DNA of 64,000 nucleotides from Leuconostoc falkenbergense (GTDB lineage Bacteria; Bacillota; Bacilli; Lactobacillales; Lactobacillaceae): positions 1 through 64,000 of the forward strand of contig NZ_BMBS01000002.1 of the NCBI RefSeq assembly GCF_014634805.1, read 5' to 3'. Of this stretch, positions 56,598-64,000 are shown piece by piece; the first letter of the stretch is position 1, and every line of letters begins with the position of its first letter. A model generated the notes under the pieces. It saw only the letters and a list, made by a program, of their open reading frames with translations. It was not told the origin of the DNA and made no database searches. The position numbers and the translations under genes are program-made.

Positions 56598-58253
56598 GCC
56601 AGTAATTTGACCCTTTTCGTCAATATCAATGTCTAATGCTGCAGGATGTTTTGGCAAACCGGGCATTGTCATAATATTACCAGTCAATGCAACTAAGAAA
56701 CCAGCGCCCAACTTAGGGACAAATTCACGAATATGAATAGCAAAGTCTTTTGGTGCTCCTAACTTTTTAGCATCATCAGACAGAGAATATTGCGTTTTAG
56801 CCATAATAATTGGTAGCTTATCCCAGCCACGAGTTTCAAATTCTTTTAGTTGCTTTTGAGCTTTGCCAGATAATACAATAGTTTTGCCACCATAAATCGT
56901 TTGCACAATGGCATTAAGTTTATCAGTTGCAGCATCGTTAGGTTGATAAAGTGGTGTAAAATCAGATTCTTGTGCTACTTTTTCAATAACGGCTTGTGCC
57001 AAGTCTGTTGCACCTTCGCCACCCTTGGCCCAAACCTCTGTCGTGTAAGCGGTCGCGCCAAATTGTGCAACGTAGTCTTTTATGACTGCTAGTTCTTGAG
57101 CTGTATCCGCGGTGAAACGATTAATTGCAACGACAACCGGTACACCATAACGATTCATCGCCGTTAAATGCTGTCCTAAGTTTTCTAATCCAGCAGACAA
57201 AGCCTCAATATTTTCATTGTTTAAGTCGCCCAGTGCCACACCACCATGATGTTTCAGTGCGCGAATGGTCGCTACAATAACAATTGCATCCGGTGTTTTT
57301 CCTAGCAATGGGACTTTAACATCGAGGAATTTTTCACCACCCAAATCAGCTCCGAATCCGGCCTCTGTAACCACGTAATCAGCCAATTGTAGTGCTGTTT
57401 TTGTTGCCAAAATTGAGTTTGTCCCTTGCGCAATGTTTGCAAATGGACCACCATGAATGATTGCCGGTGTATGAGCCAGTGTTTGTACCAAATTAGGTTT
57501 AATTGCATCTTTTAGCAATACTGTTAACGCACCGGCTACACCTAAATCAGCAACAGTAACTGGTTCTTTGTCGTAAGTATAGCCAACGACAATACGATTA
57601 ATGCGAGCCTTTAGGTCCATTAGATCAGTTGATAGCGTCAAAATAGCCATTAATTCAGATGCAACAGTAATATCAAAACCATCTTCACGAGGCACACCAG
57701 AAGTCGGCCCCCCTAAACCAATAGTCACATGACGTAAAGCGCGATCATTAATATCCACAACACGCTTCCATAAAATGCGACGCGGATCAATGTTAAGTGG
57801 ATTGCCCTGATGTAAACTGTTATCTATCACTGCCGACAAAGTATCATGTGCCGAAGTAAGCGCATGGAAATCACCAGTAAAGTGCAAATTAATATCCGCC
57901 ATTGGCACAACCTGCGCATAGCCGCCACCCGTTGCACCACCTTTTAATCCCATAACTGGGCCTAATGATGGTTCACGAAGCGCAATCATCGTATTTTTAC
58001 CAGCTAATTTAAGTGCATCAGCCAAACCAACTGTAACGGTTGATTTACCTTCTCCAGCAGGTGTTGGATTTATTGAAGTAACCAAAATGAGTTTACCCAA
58101 ATCGGTTGGACGTTTAACCTCAGGATCTAACTTAATTTTAGCTTTATCATAACCGTATGGTTCGATTTCTTGGGGCTGTAATCCCGCGCTGGCAGCAATT
58201 TCAGAGATAGGTGTAATTTTAGCAGCTTGTGCAATTTCAATATCTGTTGGCAT
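56589..58253 (-). CDS. fhs: Formate-tetrahydrofolate ligase
   Basis: Makes 10-formyl-THF from formate, THF and ATP, feeding PurN and PurH. It has the ATP loop [13 protein letters not shown] and family motifs [20 protein letters not shown] and [15 protein letters not shown] start at the ATG at 58253 (MPTDIEIA), since GAGGATAA precedes it; the upstream frame lacks a ribosome site. 554 residues is normal. Confidence 0.96.
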   Translation of the reverse strand: MPTDIEIAQAAKITPISEIAASAGLQPQEIEPYGYDKAKIKLDPEVKRPTDLGKLILVTSINPTPAGEGKSTVTVGLADALKLAGKNTMIALREPSLGPVMGLKGGATGGGYAQVVPMADINLHFTGDFHALTSAHDTLSAVIDNSLHQGNPLNIDPRRILWKRVVDINDRALRHVTIGLGGPTSGVPREDGFDITVASELMAILTLSTDLMDLKARINRIVVGYTYDKEPVTVADLGVAGALTVLLKDAIKPNLVQTLAHTPAIIHGGPFANIAQGTNSILATKTALQLADYVVTEAGFGADLGGEKFLDVKVPLLGKTPDAIVIVATIRALKHHGGVALGDLNNENIEALSAGLENLGQHLTAMNRYGVPVVVAINRFTADTAQELAVIKDYVAQFGATAYTTEVWAKGGEGATDLAQAVIEKVAQESDFTPLYQPNDAATDKLNAIVQTIYGGKTIVLSGKAQKQLKEFETRGWDKLPIIMAKTQYSLSDDAKKLGAPKDFAIHIREFVPKLGAGFLVALTGNIMTMPGLPKHPAALDIDIDEKGQITGLF

Positions 58254-58326
58254 GAATTTATCCTCTTTGAACGTGGTACACATCTAAAATATAATGTGAT
58301 CGCTGGTTAGTATTTCCGTTAAATTC

Positions 58327-58356
58327 ATTATAAACTAAAGTCCACCTCTACGACAA
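58327..58356 (-). promoter_or_regulatory. fhs promoter
   Basis: Minus strand: -35 TTGTCG (58351-58356), 18-bp spacer, -10 TATAAT (58327-58332). A second TATAAT-like box lies about 30 bp upstream. Confidence 0.65.
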
Positions 58357-58414
58357 TTATTATAACAAATCAGTCAGTTGATGCGCTGAAGTCAACTTTA
58401 AAGCGAATTTCTAA

Positions 58415-58471
58415 AGAAAAAACTGAAAAATCAGCCTGCAAACATTTGTCACATCAACTTATTTTTCAGTT
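58415..58471 (-). terminator. Terminator after the 46-residue gene
   Basis: Perfect 11-bp arms AACTGAAAAAT (58421-58431 as complement) and ATTTTTCAGTT (58461-58471) around a 29-nt loop, followed on the minus strand by TTTTTTC. Confidence 0.75.
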
Positions 58472-58483
58472 ACATTTTTAATA

Positions 58484-58624
58484 CTATTTGTCAATTTCTT
58501 TCTTACTGTCTTTCCGGAAATCTTTGGCAGCTTCTTCCACAGCATCTTCTACAGTATTAACTGCCTTTTTAACAACATTAGCGGATGACTTACCAGCATT
58601 GCTTATCAACTTATTTTTTGTCAT
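58484..58624 (-). CDS. Small Lys/Ala-rich stress-like protein (46 aa)
   Basis: A short ORF, starting MTKNKLISNAGKSSANVV and ending KKEIDK. It is highly charged and predicted to be one amphipathic helix (VVKKAVNTVEDAVEEAAKD), similar in composition to CsbD- and YtxH-type stress proteins, but too short to assign. GGAGG lies 8 nt before this ATG; another ATG two codons upstream is too close to it. It has its own promoter-like TTGCTT/TACACT (17 bp) and terminator. Confidence 0.7.
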   Translation of the reverse strand: MTKNKLISNAGKSSANVVKKAVNTVEDAVEEAAKDFRKDSKKEIDK

Positions 58625-58710
58625 CGTCATTTGCCTCCTTGCATTTTAACGTTAACACTAATTTCTGTTTTGACAACCTCAGTGTATACCATCAAATATG
58701 TGAAAGCAAC

Positions 58711-58800
58711 TAAAAAGCCCAACAAACGAAGACTATATCAGGATAAACATATGTCGTTTGTTGGGCTAGCAATACAGGGAGTATCACAACATTAGTGTAA
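58711..58800 (-). ncRNA. Candidate structured small RNA, element D
   Basis: Minus strand: TATAAT at 58804-58809, then a hairpin GTGATAC/GTATTGC with loop TCCCT (58769-58787), TA, and a perfect 14-bp terminator stem AGCCCAACAAACGA / TCGTTTGTTGGGCT (58754-58767 and 58716-58729) with a 24-nt loop containing TTATCCTG, ending in TTTTTAG. Expected RNA length is about 87 nt. It could also be just the purD terminator. Confidence 0.5.
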
Positions 58801-58878
58801 ACTATTATAGTTGTAATGTCGGATTTTTTGTCAGGTTTCTTACCACCATCAAAAGGGTATATTTGATGAGTCTGCTTT

Positions 58879-58892
58879 TGAAAGCGTTGTCA
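58879..58892 (-). promoter_or_regulatory. Consensus cre (CcpA) site after purD
   Basis: Plus strand TGAAAGCGTTGTCA fits TGNAANCGNTNNCA at every fixed position. It lies 8 bp past the purD stop and about 85 bp upstream of the start expected for element D. Confidence 0.55.
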
Positions 58893-58899
58893 GCTTGGA

Positions 58900-60138
58900 T
58901 TATTCAACAGCTTGATAGCCAATATCATGTCGAAATACAAGTGCCATGTCAATCTTATCAAGCGCCTCATACAATTGCTTTTGAGCCACAGCAGCAGTTT
59001 TTTGATGGTGAACAACCGTTAAAACACGACCTCCCTTGGTCACCAACTGACCATTTTGCAATGACACACCAGCATAATTAACCGGATAAGGTATTTCTGG
59101 AACTGTTAAGCCATTTTGTGGTGCTTCAGGATAGCCGGGGGATGCTAGCACCACACCAAGATAGATATCTTCTTCCTGCCATTTTGGAGTAGGTTGATTG
59201 CCTTGTAATAATTGCATAATTAGGTCATAAAAATCACCTGTATACTGTGGCAACACAACCTGTGCCTCTGGATCACCAAAGCGGACATTAAATTCAATTA
59301 CTTTTGGCCCTTGTGCTGTTAACATCACGCCAGTATATAGCACACCTGAAAATGGTATTTTTTCAGACAACATGGCTTTAATAGTAGGCTCAACTAACAT
59401 ATTGATCGTTTGACGTCGAATGTCATCTGAAATCCAAGTCACTGGACTATATGCTCCCATGCCACCAGTATTTGGTCCTTTATCACCATCAAAACGGCGT
59501 TTATGATCCTGCGCCAACGGGGCGTGGGTCATTTGACCATTACGACCAACTAGCGTGAAAACCGAAAATTCAACACCGTCCAAATATTCTTCAATAACCA
59601 GTTTCGCATTAACTCGTTGTTGATAAAGATTATCTAAATAAGTTTCCCCATCGTTTCTATTATTGATAATCGTGACACCTTTTCCCAGTGCCAAACCATC
59701 CAACTTGAACACGACAGGAAAATCAAATAACTCTAAGCTGGCTTGAGCCGCCGAACGTGATGTGACAGTTTGTGAGTTTGCTGTGGGGATGTGATACTTC
59801 TTCAAAATATTTTTTGTGAACGACTTGGACCCTTCAAGTTGCGCCGCCTGTTTTGATGGTCCAAATATTGTCAAGCCGGACGCCTCAAAAACATCGACAA
59901 TTCCTAACGTCAATGGTTCTTCACTACCAACAAATGTCAAATCGATTTTTTTGTCACGCGCAAAATCGCGCAATGTTGTTAATTCAGTGACAGCAATATC
60001 TTGACAAATAATGCCACTTCTCAACATGCCATCATTGCCTGGTGCAACAATCACCTCATCTACTTGGGGGCTTCGCAAAAAAGTCTGCGCAAGTGCGTGC
60101 TCACGTGCACCAGAACCAACAATTAGTACTTTTGACAT
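58900..60138 (-). CDS. purD: Phosphoribosylamine-glycine ligase
   Basis: Second step of purine synthesis, an ATP-grasp ligase. It has VLIVGSGAREHALAQTF at the N-terminus, the FKLDGLALGKGVTI loop and metal-site FNVRFGDPEAQVVL. I prefer the ATG at 60138 (MSKVLIVG), with GGATGG 5 nt ahead, over one three codons upstream. 412 residues is usual. It is separated from the other pur genes by about 18 kb, yet PurBox-like sites lie upstream. Confidence 0.95.
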   Translation of the reverse strand: MSKVLIVGSGAREHALAQTFLRSPQVDEVIVAPGNDGMLRSGIICQDIAVTELTTLRDFARDKKIDLTFVGSEEPLTLGIVDVFEASGLTIFGPSKQAAQLEGSKSFTKNILKKYHIPTANSQTVTSRSAAQASLELFDFPVVFKLDGLALGKGVTIINNRNDGETYLDNLYQQRVNAKLVIEEYLDGVEFSVFTLVGRNGQMTHAPLAQDHKRRFDGDKGPNTGGMGAYSPVTWISDDIRRQTINMLVEPTIKAMLSEKIPFSGVLYTGVMLTAQGPKVIEFNVRFGDPEAQVVLPQYTGDFYDLIMQLLQGNQPTPKWQEEDIYLGVVLASPGYPEAPQNGLTVPEIPYPVNYAGVSLQNGQLVTKGGRVLTVVHHQKTAAVAQKQLYEALDKIDMALVFRHDIGYQAVE

Positions 60139-60194
60139 AATTACCATCCATAATTTTTATTTCCTACCTACATATTTTAACAATAAATGCGTTT

Positions 60195-60271
60195 GATTTG
60201 TACGGTTAATACAATTATTTAAGTAAAATTTTTTGTTTTTATTTGGCAAACCAAGTCAAAATACGAACATT
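60195..60271. promoter_or_regulatory. PurBox-like sites upstream of purD
   Basis: Plus-strand AAATACGAACATT (60259-60271) matches AWWWCCGAACWWT at 12 of 13. A weaker inverted copy, TTAACCGTACAAA on the minus strand (around 60196-60208), matches 10 of 13. A TAAAAT for purD lies near 60172. Confidence 0.5.
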
Positions 60272-60298
60272 AAAAAACGCCATCGTTAAGATGACGTC
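60270..60298 (-). terminator. Terminator after the short-chain dehydrogenase
   Basis: Minus-strand ACGTCATC / GATGGCGT (60290-60297 and 60277-60284), followed by six T. Confidence 0.85.
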
Positions 60299-60311
60299 GA
60301 AAGTTTTCTTA

Positions 60312-61070
60312 TTATTGTGCCAAATAGCCACCGTCTACAACAAATTCTGATCCTGTCGCAAACTTTGACTCTTCACTAGCCAAATAAACAGCCATATAAG
60401 CAATATCATTTGGCTCACCAATGTGGCCCATTGGTGTCTGTGTACGTTGTGATTGTGCTTCTTCAGCACCAGGAATATTTTCTACCAGTGGCGTCTTGAT
60501 ATAACCTGGGTGAATTGTGTTAACACGCAAATTATAATCATTTAGTGCAGCGTGTAATGCAGCTGACTTGCTCAAGATTCGTACACCACCCTTTGAGTGA
60601 TTGTAAGCAGCCAAGTTAGGGTCACCAACAAATCCTTCAATTGATGACATGTTGATAATTGAAGCACCGCCAGGTTGATTCTTCATATATTGAATGCCGT
60701 ACTTAGTACCCAAAAATACACCATCAGAATTAATTGATTGCAAGAATTTCCAGTCTTCAAAAGTTGTTTCTTCAATGTTCTTCGCAATTGCGATACCTGC
60801 ATTGTTTACCACAGTATCAACATGTCCAAACCACTTAATTGTGTTTTCAAACAAATCAATCCAGCCTTGCTCATCTGAAGCATCGTGCTGTACAAATCGT
60901 GCCACTGATTCATCACCAATTGACTTTACAGCTTCCTCACCAACGTTAGCACGACGTCCTGTGATAACAACTTTTGCACCTTCTTCAACGAACTTCTGAG
61001 CAATAGCCAATCCAATACCAAGCGTACCACCTGTAACAATTGCAACTTTGTTCTTTAAACGATCTACCAT
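60312..61070 (-). CDS. Short-chain alcohol dehydrogenase, R-specific ADH type
   Basis: A 252-residue classical SDR. It has TGGTLGIGLAIA (cofactor loop), NNAG, catalytic Ser in INMSSIEGF and YNHSK (Tyr-x-x-x-Lys). The stretch VNTIHPGYIKTPLV, then QRTQTPMGHIGEPNDIAY, and the ending GSEFVVDGGY closely follow the R-specific alcohol dehydrogenase of Lactobacillus brevis as I recall it. That enzyme reduces ketones with NADPH and needs Mg. I start at 61070 (MVDRLKNK), with AAGGGGA ahead; a 29-residue longer frame lacks one. Confidence 0.9.
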   Translation of the reverse strand: MVDRLKNKVAIVTGGTLGIGLAIAQKFVEEGAKVVITGRRANVGEEAVKSIGDESVARFVQHDASDEQGWIDLFENTIKWFGHVDTVVNNAGIAIAKNIEETTFEDWKFLQSINSDGVFLGTKYGIQYMKNQPGGASIINMSSIEGFVGDPNLAAYNHSKGGVRILSKSAALHAALNDYNLRVNTIHPGYIKTPLVENIPGAEEAQSQRTQTPMGHIGEPNDIAYMAVYLASEESKFATGSEFVVDGGYLAQ

Positions 61071-61101
61071 GAGAATTCCCCTTTTTTCTTTTATATAGTT
61101 T

Positions 61102-61152
61102 ATTATATCACAATAATTGTTAAAAAATTCACTATCTTTGTAAGCGTTCACA
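61102..61152 (-). promoter_or_regulatory. Alcohol dehydrogenase promoter with cre site
   Basis: Minus-strand TGATATAAT extended -10 (TATAAT at 61102-61107). TGTAAGCGTTCACA at 61139-61152 (plus strand) is a perfect cre. Centred about 50 bp upstream of the expected start, it is placed for CcpA activation rather than a roadblock. Confidence 0.65.
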
Positions 61153-61173
61153 TTCATTTCAATTTTTGATCAT

Positions 61174-61198
61174 TAAAAAAGCCAACTTTCGTTGGCTT
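61174..61198 (-). terminator. Terminator of the prs-esterase-AKR operon
   Basis: Minus-strand GCCAAC/GTTGGC (61181-61196) followed by TTTTTTAATG. Directly after the aldo/keto reductase stop. Confidence 0.88.
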
Positions 61199-62190
61199 TA
61201 CTTTGACAAGATTGATTCAATTGTTGTTAATTCATCGTCAGAAAACGTCAAATTATCTGAAAACTTTAAATTATCAATCAAATGTGTGACATTGCTTGCC
61301 CCAATTACAACACTTGCAACGCGGCGATCTTTTAGCAACCAAGCTAAAGCCATTTGTGAAAGCGACTGTTCTCTTTGTTGGGCAATCTTATTCAAAGCAT
61401 TTAATTTGTCAATTAAAGCTACTTTACCTTTTTCAAATAATACGGCATTTGTACGGTGAATTGGATAATCATCTGGTATATCATTGAGATATTTTGATGT
61501 TAATAAGCCTTCAGCTAATGGTCCATAGGCAACGAGACCAGCATGATTTTGATCCAAAACTTCTAATAAACCGTCGTTTTCTGCGGTGCGATTAAGCATG
61601 TTGTATGAAACTTGGTTGCCGATAAATGGCGTTCCTAGCGTCTCAAAAATTTTCGCAATTGCAGCTGTTTGTTCAGCATTGTAATTTGAAACACCCACGT
61701 ACAATGCTTTGCCTTGCCTAACAATCAGATCTAACGCACGCGCTGTTTCCTCAAGACGTGTGTTTGGATCCCAACGATGGGCGTAGAATATATCAACGTA
61801 ATCCAATCCCATTCGCTGCAAACTGAGGTCTAACGCTGCCACCAACGTTTTTTTACCAGAAAATTCACCCAACGGACCAGGCCACATATGATAGCCGGCT
61901 TTAGTCGTAATCACCAATTCATCACGATATGGCTTTAAGTCCTGTCGAAATACCTGTCCAAATGTTTCCTCGGCTGTACCATTACTTGGGCCATAGTTAG
62001 AAGCATTATCAAAGCTAAAAATACCGCTATCAAAAGCCTTTAAAATAACTTTTTTTGAGTTTTCTAAGGGCATTTGATCACCCAAATTTCGCCATAAACC
62101 AAAAGAAACTGCTGGCAAAATTAACCCTGAATCACTCACCCGACGATAAGGTAACTTTTCATAACGTTGCTCATCTGCTGCATATACCAT
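61198..62190 (-). CDS. Aldo/keto reductase, YghZ-like
   Basis: A 330-residue AKR with the tetrad Asp (SFDNASNYGP, including Tyr), Lys (VITTKAGYHMWPGP) and His (IFYAHRWDPN). The length, the early LPYRRVSDSGLILPAVSFGLW and the YHMWPGP loop fit the AKR14/YghZ group, reducing glyceraldehyde 3-phosphate and methylglyoxal. The physiological substrate is unknown. It shares one base with the esterase stop, so is coupled to it. Confidence 0.9.
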   Translation of the reverse strand: MVYAADEQRYEKLPYRRVSDSGLILPAVSFGLWRNLGDQMPLENSKKVILKAFDSGIFSFDNASNYGPSNGTAEETFGQVFRQDLKPYRDELVITTKAGYHMWPGPLGEFSGKKTLVAALDLSLQRMGLDYVDIFYAHRWDPNTRLEETARALDLIVRQGKALYVGVSNYNAEQTAAIAKIFETLGTPFIGNQVSYNMLNRTAENDGLLEVLDQNHAGLVAYGPLAEGLLTSKYLNDIPDDYPIHRTNAVLFEKGKVALIDKLNALNKIAQQREQSLSQMALAWLLKDRRVASVVIGASNVTHLIDNLKFSDNLTFSDDELTTIESILSK

Positions 62191-63080
62191 TATTTCAATT
62201 CCTCCAAAATTAATTTTGCAATACGTTCATGATCGGCGACAGTTGGATGAACACGATCAGTGGCAATTTGCCAGTTGTTTGTATTGATAAAAGTCAACGC
62301 TTCAAATCGTGACATCTCGTTTCGAAAAACAGTTTCAAATGCGCCATTAAACGGTAGTAATATAAAAATTTTTGCATCGTGGAAACGCTTGATAATCTCT
62401 AGTAAATAGACACGTAAGCCAAACGCAAAGTCCTGAGGACTGGCCCCATAGTTCAAATCATTGGTACCATAATTAACGACTACTATATCGGTTGAAACCA
62501 ATGGCCGTGGCACATTGAGCGCAACATGCCATAATGATTCAATTGCAGTTGGTACTTGAAACGGTGCAAAAGGTGTTAACCCTGAGCCACCATAAGCAAT
62601 GCGTGCCAATGGTTTTTGTAGTGCTTTAGAAACCAACACCGGATAACTCAATTCAGGATGATCACCATCTGATGCCATCTCCTCACCTACCGTAATCGAA
62701 TCACCGACAAAGGTAAGAAATGGTTGCGACTGCGTAATGGGAGAAACCAAACCATTATCAATCGACATTGACAATAATTTTAACGGAGATGTCCAAAATA
62801 AGGCTTGATCTTTTTGCCAAGTTCGTAACATCAGAGAATGACGACCGTCTTGAATGGATATTGTAGCGCGACCAGTTGAATCGACAACAATATCTCGCCA
62901 ATCATTGTCATTAGAGGAGTATGCTAACGTAATAACACTATATGGGTTGTCAAAAACAATTTGTAATTTTTTGACACCATCAGTTATAAAACTTAACGAA
63001 GCACCCTGCTGTGTTGTAACATAGTAATCTTCCTGTTGCGCCCACTCGGGAGATAACAGTGGTTTTAAATCAATCCTCAT
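62190..63080 (-). CDS. SGNH/GDSL hydrolase (esterase)
   Basis: A 296-residue protein. An N-terminal beta-rich domain (about 1-115) is followed by an SGNH domain with the Ser in FVGDSITVGE, Gly in YGGSG, Asn in NYGTNDLNYG and Asp-His in DRVHPT. The jelly-roll plus SGNH layout resembles CE2-type acetyl esterases. No signal peptide, so it should be cytosolic. It overlaps prs by 4 bp (ATGA) and the AKR gene by 1 bp. Confidence 0.88.
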   Translation of the reverse strand: MRIDLKPLLSPEWAQQEDYYVTTQQGASLSFITDGVKKLQIVFDNPYSVITLAYSSNDNDWRDIVVDSTGRATISIQDGRHSLMLRTWQKDQALFWTSPLKLLSMSIDNGLVSPITQSQPFLTFVGDSITVGEEMASDGDHPELSYPVLVSKALQKPLARIAYGGSGLTPFAPFQVPTAIESLWHVALNVPRPLVSTDIVVVNYGTNDLNYGASPQDFAFGLRVYLLEIIKRFHDAKIFILLPFNGAFETVFRNEMSRFEALTFINTNNWQIATDRVHPTVADHERIAKLILEELK

Positions 63081-64000
63081 AATGTGACGTCCATATTATC
63101 TTGACTTTTCAGCACGTCTTGAATACTTTCAAAGGCATCGACACGTTTGAGAGCCTCAGCAAACGGCGCCGCCACAGATAACTTAATCAGCTTGCTAAAT
63201 TCCTTTTTAGCAGGTACTTCAATTGTATTTGTAACAATGAGCTGTTTGATGTGAGACTGATCCAATAATTGGCTCGCTTTGTTAGATAAAACAGCATGCG
63301 TCGCAACAGCGTAAATGACATCAACCCCAGCAGCATTGAGTGCCTTACTCGACTGAACCATACTTGCCCCAGTATCAATAATATCATCAACCAAAATAGC
63401 ACGCTTACCGGCGACATTTCCTGTGATTTGATAGGAGAATTCATTCGTATTCTTATCTAAACGATGGTCGACGATAGCCCATTCAGCATGCAACAATTTA
63501 GCAAATTTACGAGCGCGCGCCACACTTGTGTGTCCCGGCGCAACCACTACCAAATCATCCCCGAGCAAATTATTTTCATAAAAGTAGTGACCAAGTGCTG
63601 GCATGGCAATCAAATGATCCACCGGAATGTCAAAGAATCCTTGTACCTGATCTGCGTGCAAATCCATCGTCATAACGCGTTTAACACCTTGAGACTCAAG
63701 CATGTCTGCAATCAATCGTGCCGAAATCGGTTCTCGTGAGCGTGCTTTTCTATCTGCACGCGCGTAACCAAAGTATGGAATCACCACATTTATTGAATTA
63801 GCAGAGGCTCGTCTGGCAGCGTCAATGAATATCATCAAACGCATAAAGTTTTCATTGACGGGATCTGAAATGCCTTGGATAACATAAACGTCACGGCCAC
63901 GAACAGTATTTTCAATGCGCTCATAAATTTCATTGTCAGCAAAAGTTTTCACATCTATTGGGGAGAGCGGCTTGCCCAAAATAGTTGATATTTCCTGTGC
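63077..64000 (-). CDS. prs: Ribose-phosphate pyrophosphokinase, 5' end beyond window
   Basis: Makes PRPP from ribose 5-phosphate and ATP, supplying purine, pyrimidine and other pathways. Motifs are FADNEIYERIENTVRG, YFGYARADRKARSREP, MTMDLHADQVQGFF and the PRPP loop AILVDDIIDTGASM. The frame continues to base 64000 (codons AQEISTI before LGKPLS), so the N-terminus is outside. The apparent start at 63979 is a TTG inside the protein. First gene of a tightly overlapping three-gene run. Confidence 0.94.
   Translation of the reverse strand, partial: AQEISTILGKPLSPIDVKTFADNEIYERIENTVRGRDVYVIQGISDPVNENFMRLMIFIDAARRASANSINVVIPYFGYARADRKARSREPISARLIADMLESQGVKRVMTMDLHADQVQGFFDIPVDHLIAMPALGHYFYENNLLGDDLVVVAPGHTSVARARKFAKLLHAEWAIVDHRLDKNTNEFSYQITGNVAGKRAILVDDIIDTGASMVQSSKALNAAGVDVIYAVATHAVLSNKASQLLDQSHIKQLIVTNTIEVPAKKEFSKLIKLSVAAPFAEALKRVDAFESIQDVLKSQDNMDVTL

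Noticed and set aside
62370-62400. cre-like GGAAACGCTTGAT
   Set aside because: It lies inside the SGNH coding sequence far from a promoter and lacks the CA end.
63077-63979. prs starting at 63979
   Set aside because: That codon is TTG within the conserved N-terminal part; the frame is open to the window edge, so the gene is partial.

Overview
The window looks like part of a low-GC lactic acid bacterium chromosome, most likely Leuconostoc or a close relative (Leuconostocaceae). The basis is Firmicute-type gene content and order: a pyrBC-carAB-pyrDFE operon with a PyrR attenuator, purEKCSQLFMNH, glnRA, hit/ecsAB, yhaONM, and AT-rich intergenes with Bacillus-type promoters. The genus is inferred, not shown. 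No rRNA, tRNA, insertion sequence, prophage or CRISPR array was seen. Almost all genes lie on the minus strand; the plus-strand exceptions are lexA, hit, a small coiled-coil gene, prsA and an EamA transporter.

Layout. 1-0.9 kb: lexA with its own SOS box. 0.9-9.8 kb: the complete UMP operon, read leftward from a promoter near 9.83 kb through a PyrR-type leader. 9.9-17.9 kb: signal peptidase I, UPF0342, PBP1A, argR, argS, a DUF2187 protein, coaBC and an sdpRI-like pair. 18-20.3 kb: LURP-one-related and SPFH proteins, an orphan ribbon-helix-helix protein and csbD. 20.3-20.8 kb: a gene-free stretch with structured elements. 20.8-31.3 kb: an epimerase, trmB, ecsBA, hit, prsA and yhaMNO. 31.3-41.7 kb: the purine operon. 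41.8-43.6 kb: glnA-glnR. 43.7-54.9 kb: sortase, polA, a BI-1 protein, murC, ytpR, an EamA transporter, mtnN, NUDIX hydrolase, csp and riboswitch-controlled pbuG. 55-64 kb: a disrupted ABC-F gene with its attenuator leader, fhs, a tiny stress-like protein, purD, a short-chain alcohol dehydrogenase, an aldo/keto reductase, an SGNH esterase and prs (runs off the right edge).

Nucleotide metabolism is the main theme. De novo pyrimidine synthesis, nearly all of purine synthesis (purA and purB are absent from the window), PRPP synthesis (prs), one-carbon supply (fhs), purine uptake (pbuG) and glutamine supply (glnA) are all here, each with a recognisable control element: PyrR leader, PurBoxes, purine riboswitch and GlnR box. 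Other readable regulation includes LexA boxes at lexA and at yhaO, CcpA cre-like sites, an ABC-F attenuator with a three-codon leader ORF, and two genes placed 7 nt from an extended -10 (likely leaderless).

The least explained signal is a set of minus-strand two-hairpin elements near 20.4-20.65 kb and 58.7-58.8 kb. They share architecture and short motifs while their stem sequences differ. Each set lies upstream of a gene for a small Lys/Ala-rich stress-like protein. They may be a family of small RNAs.
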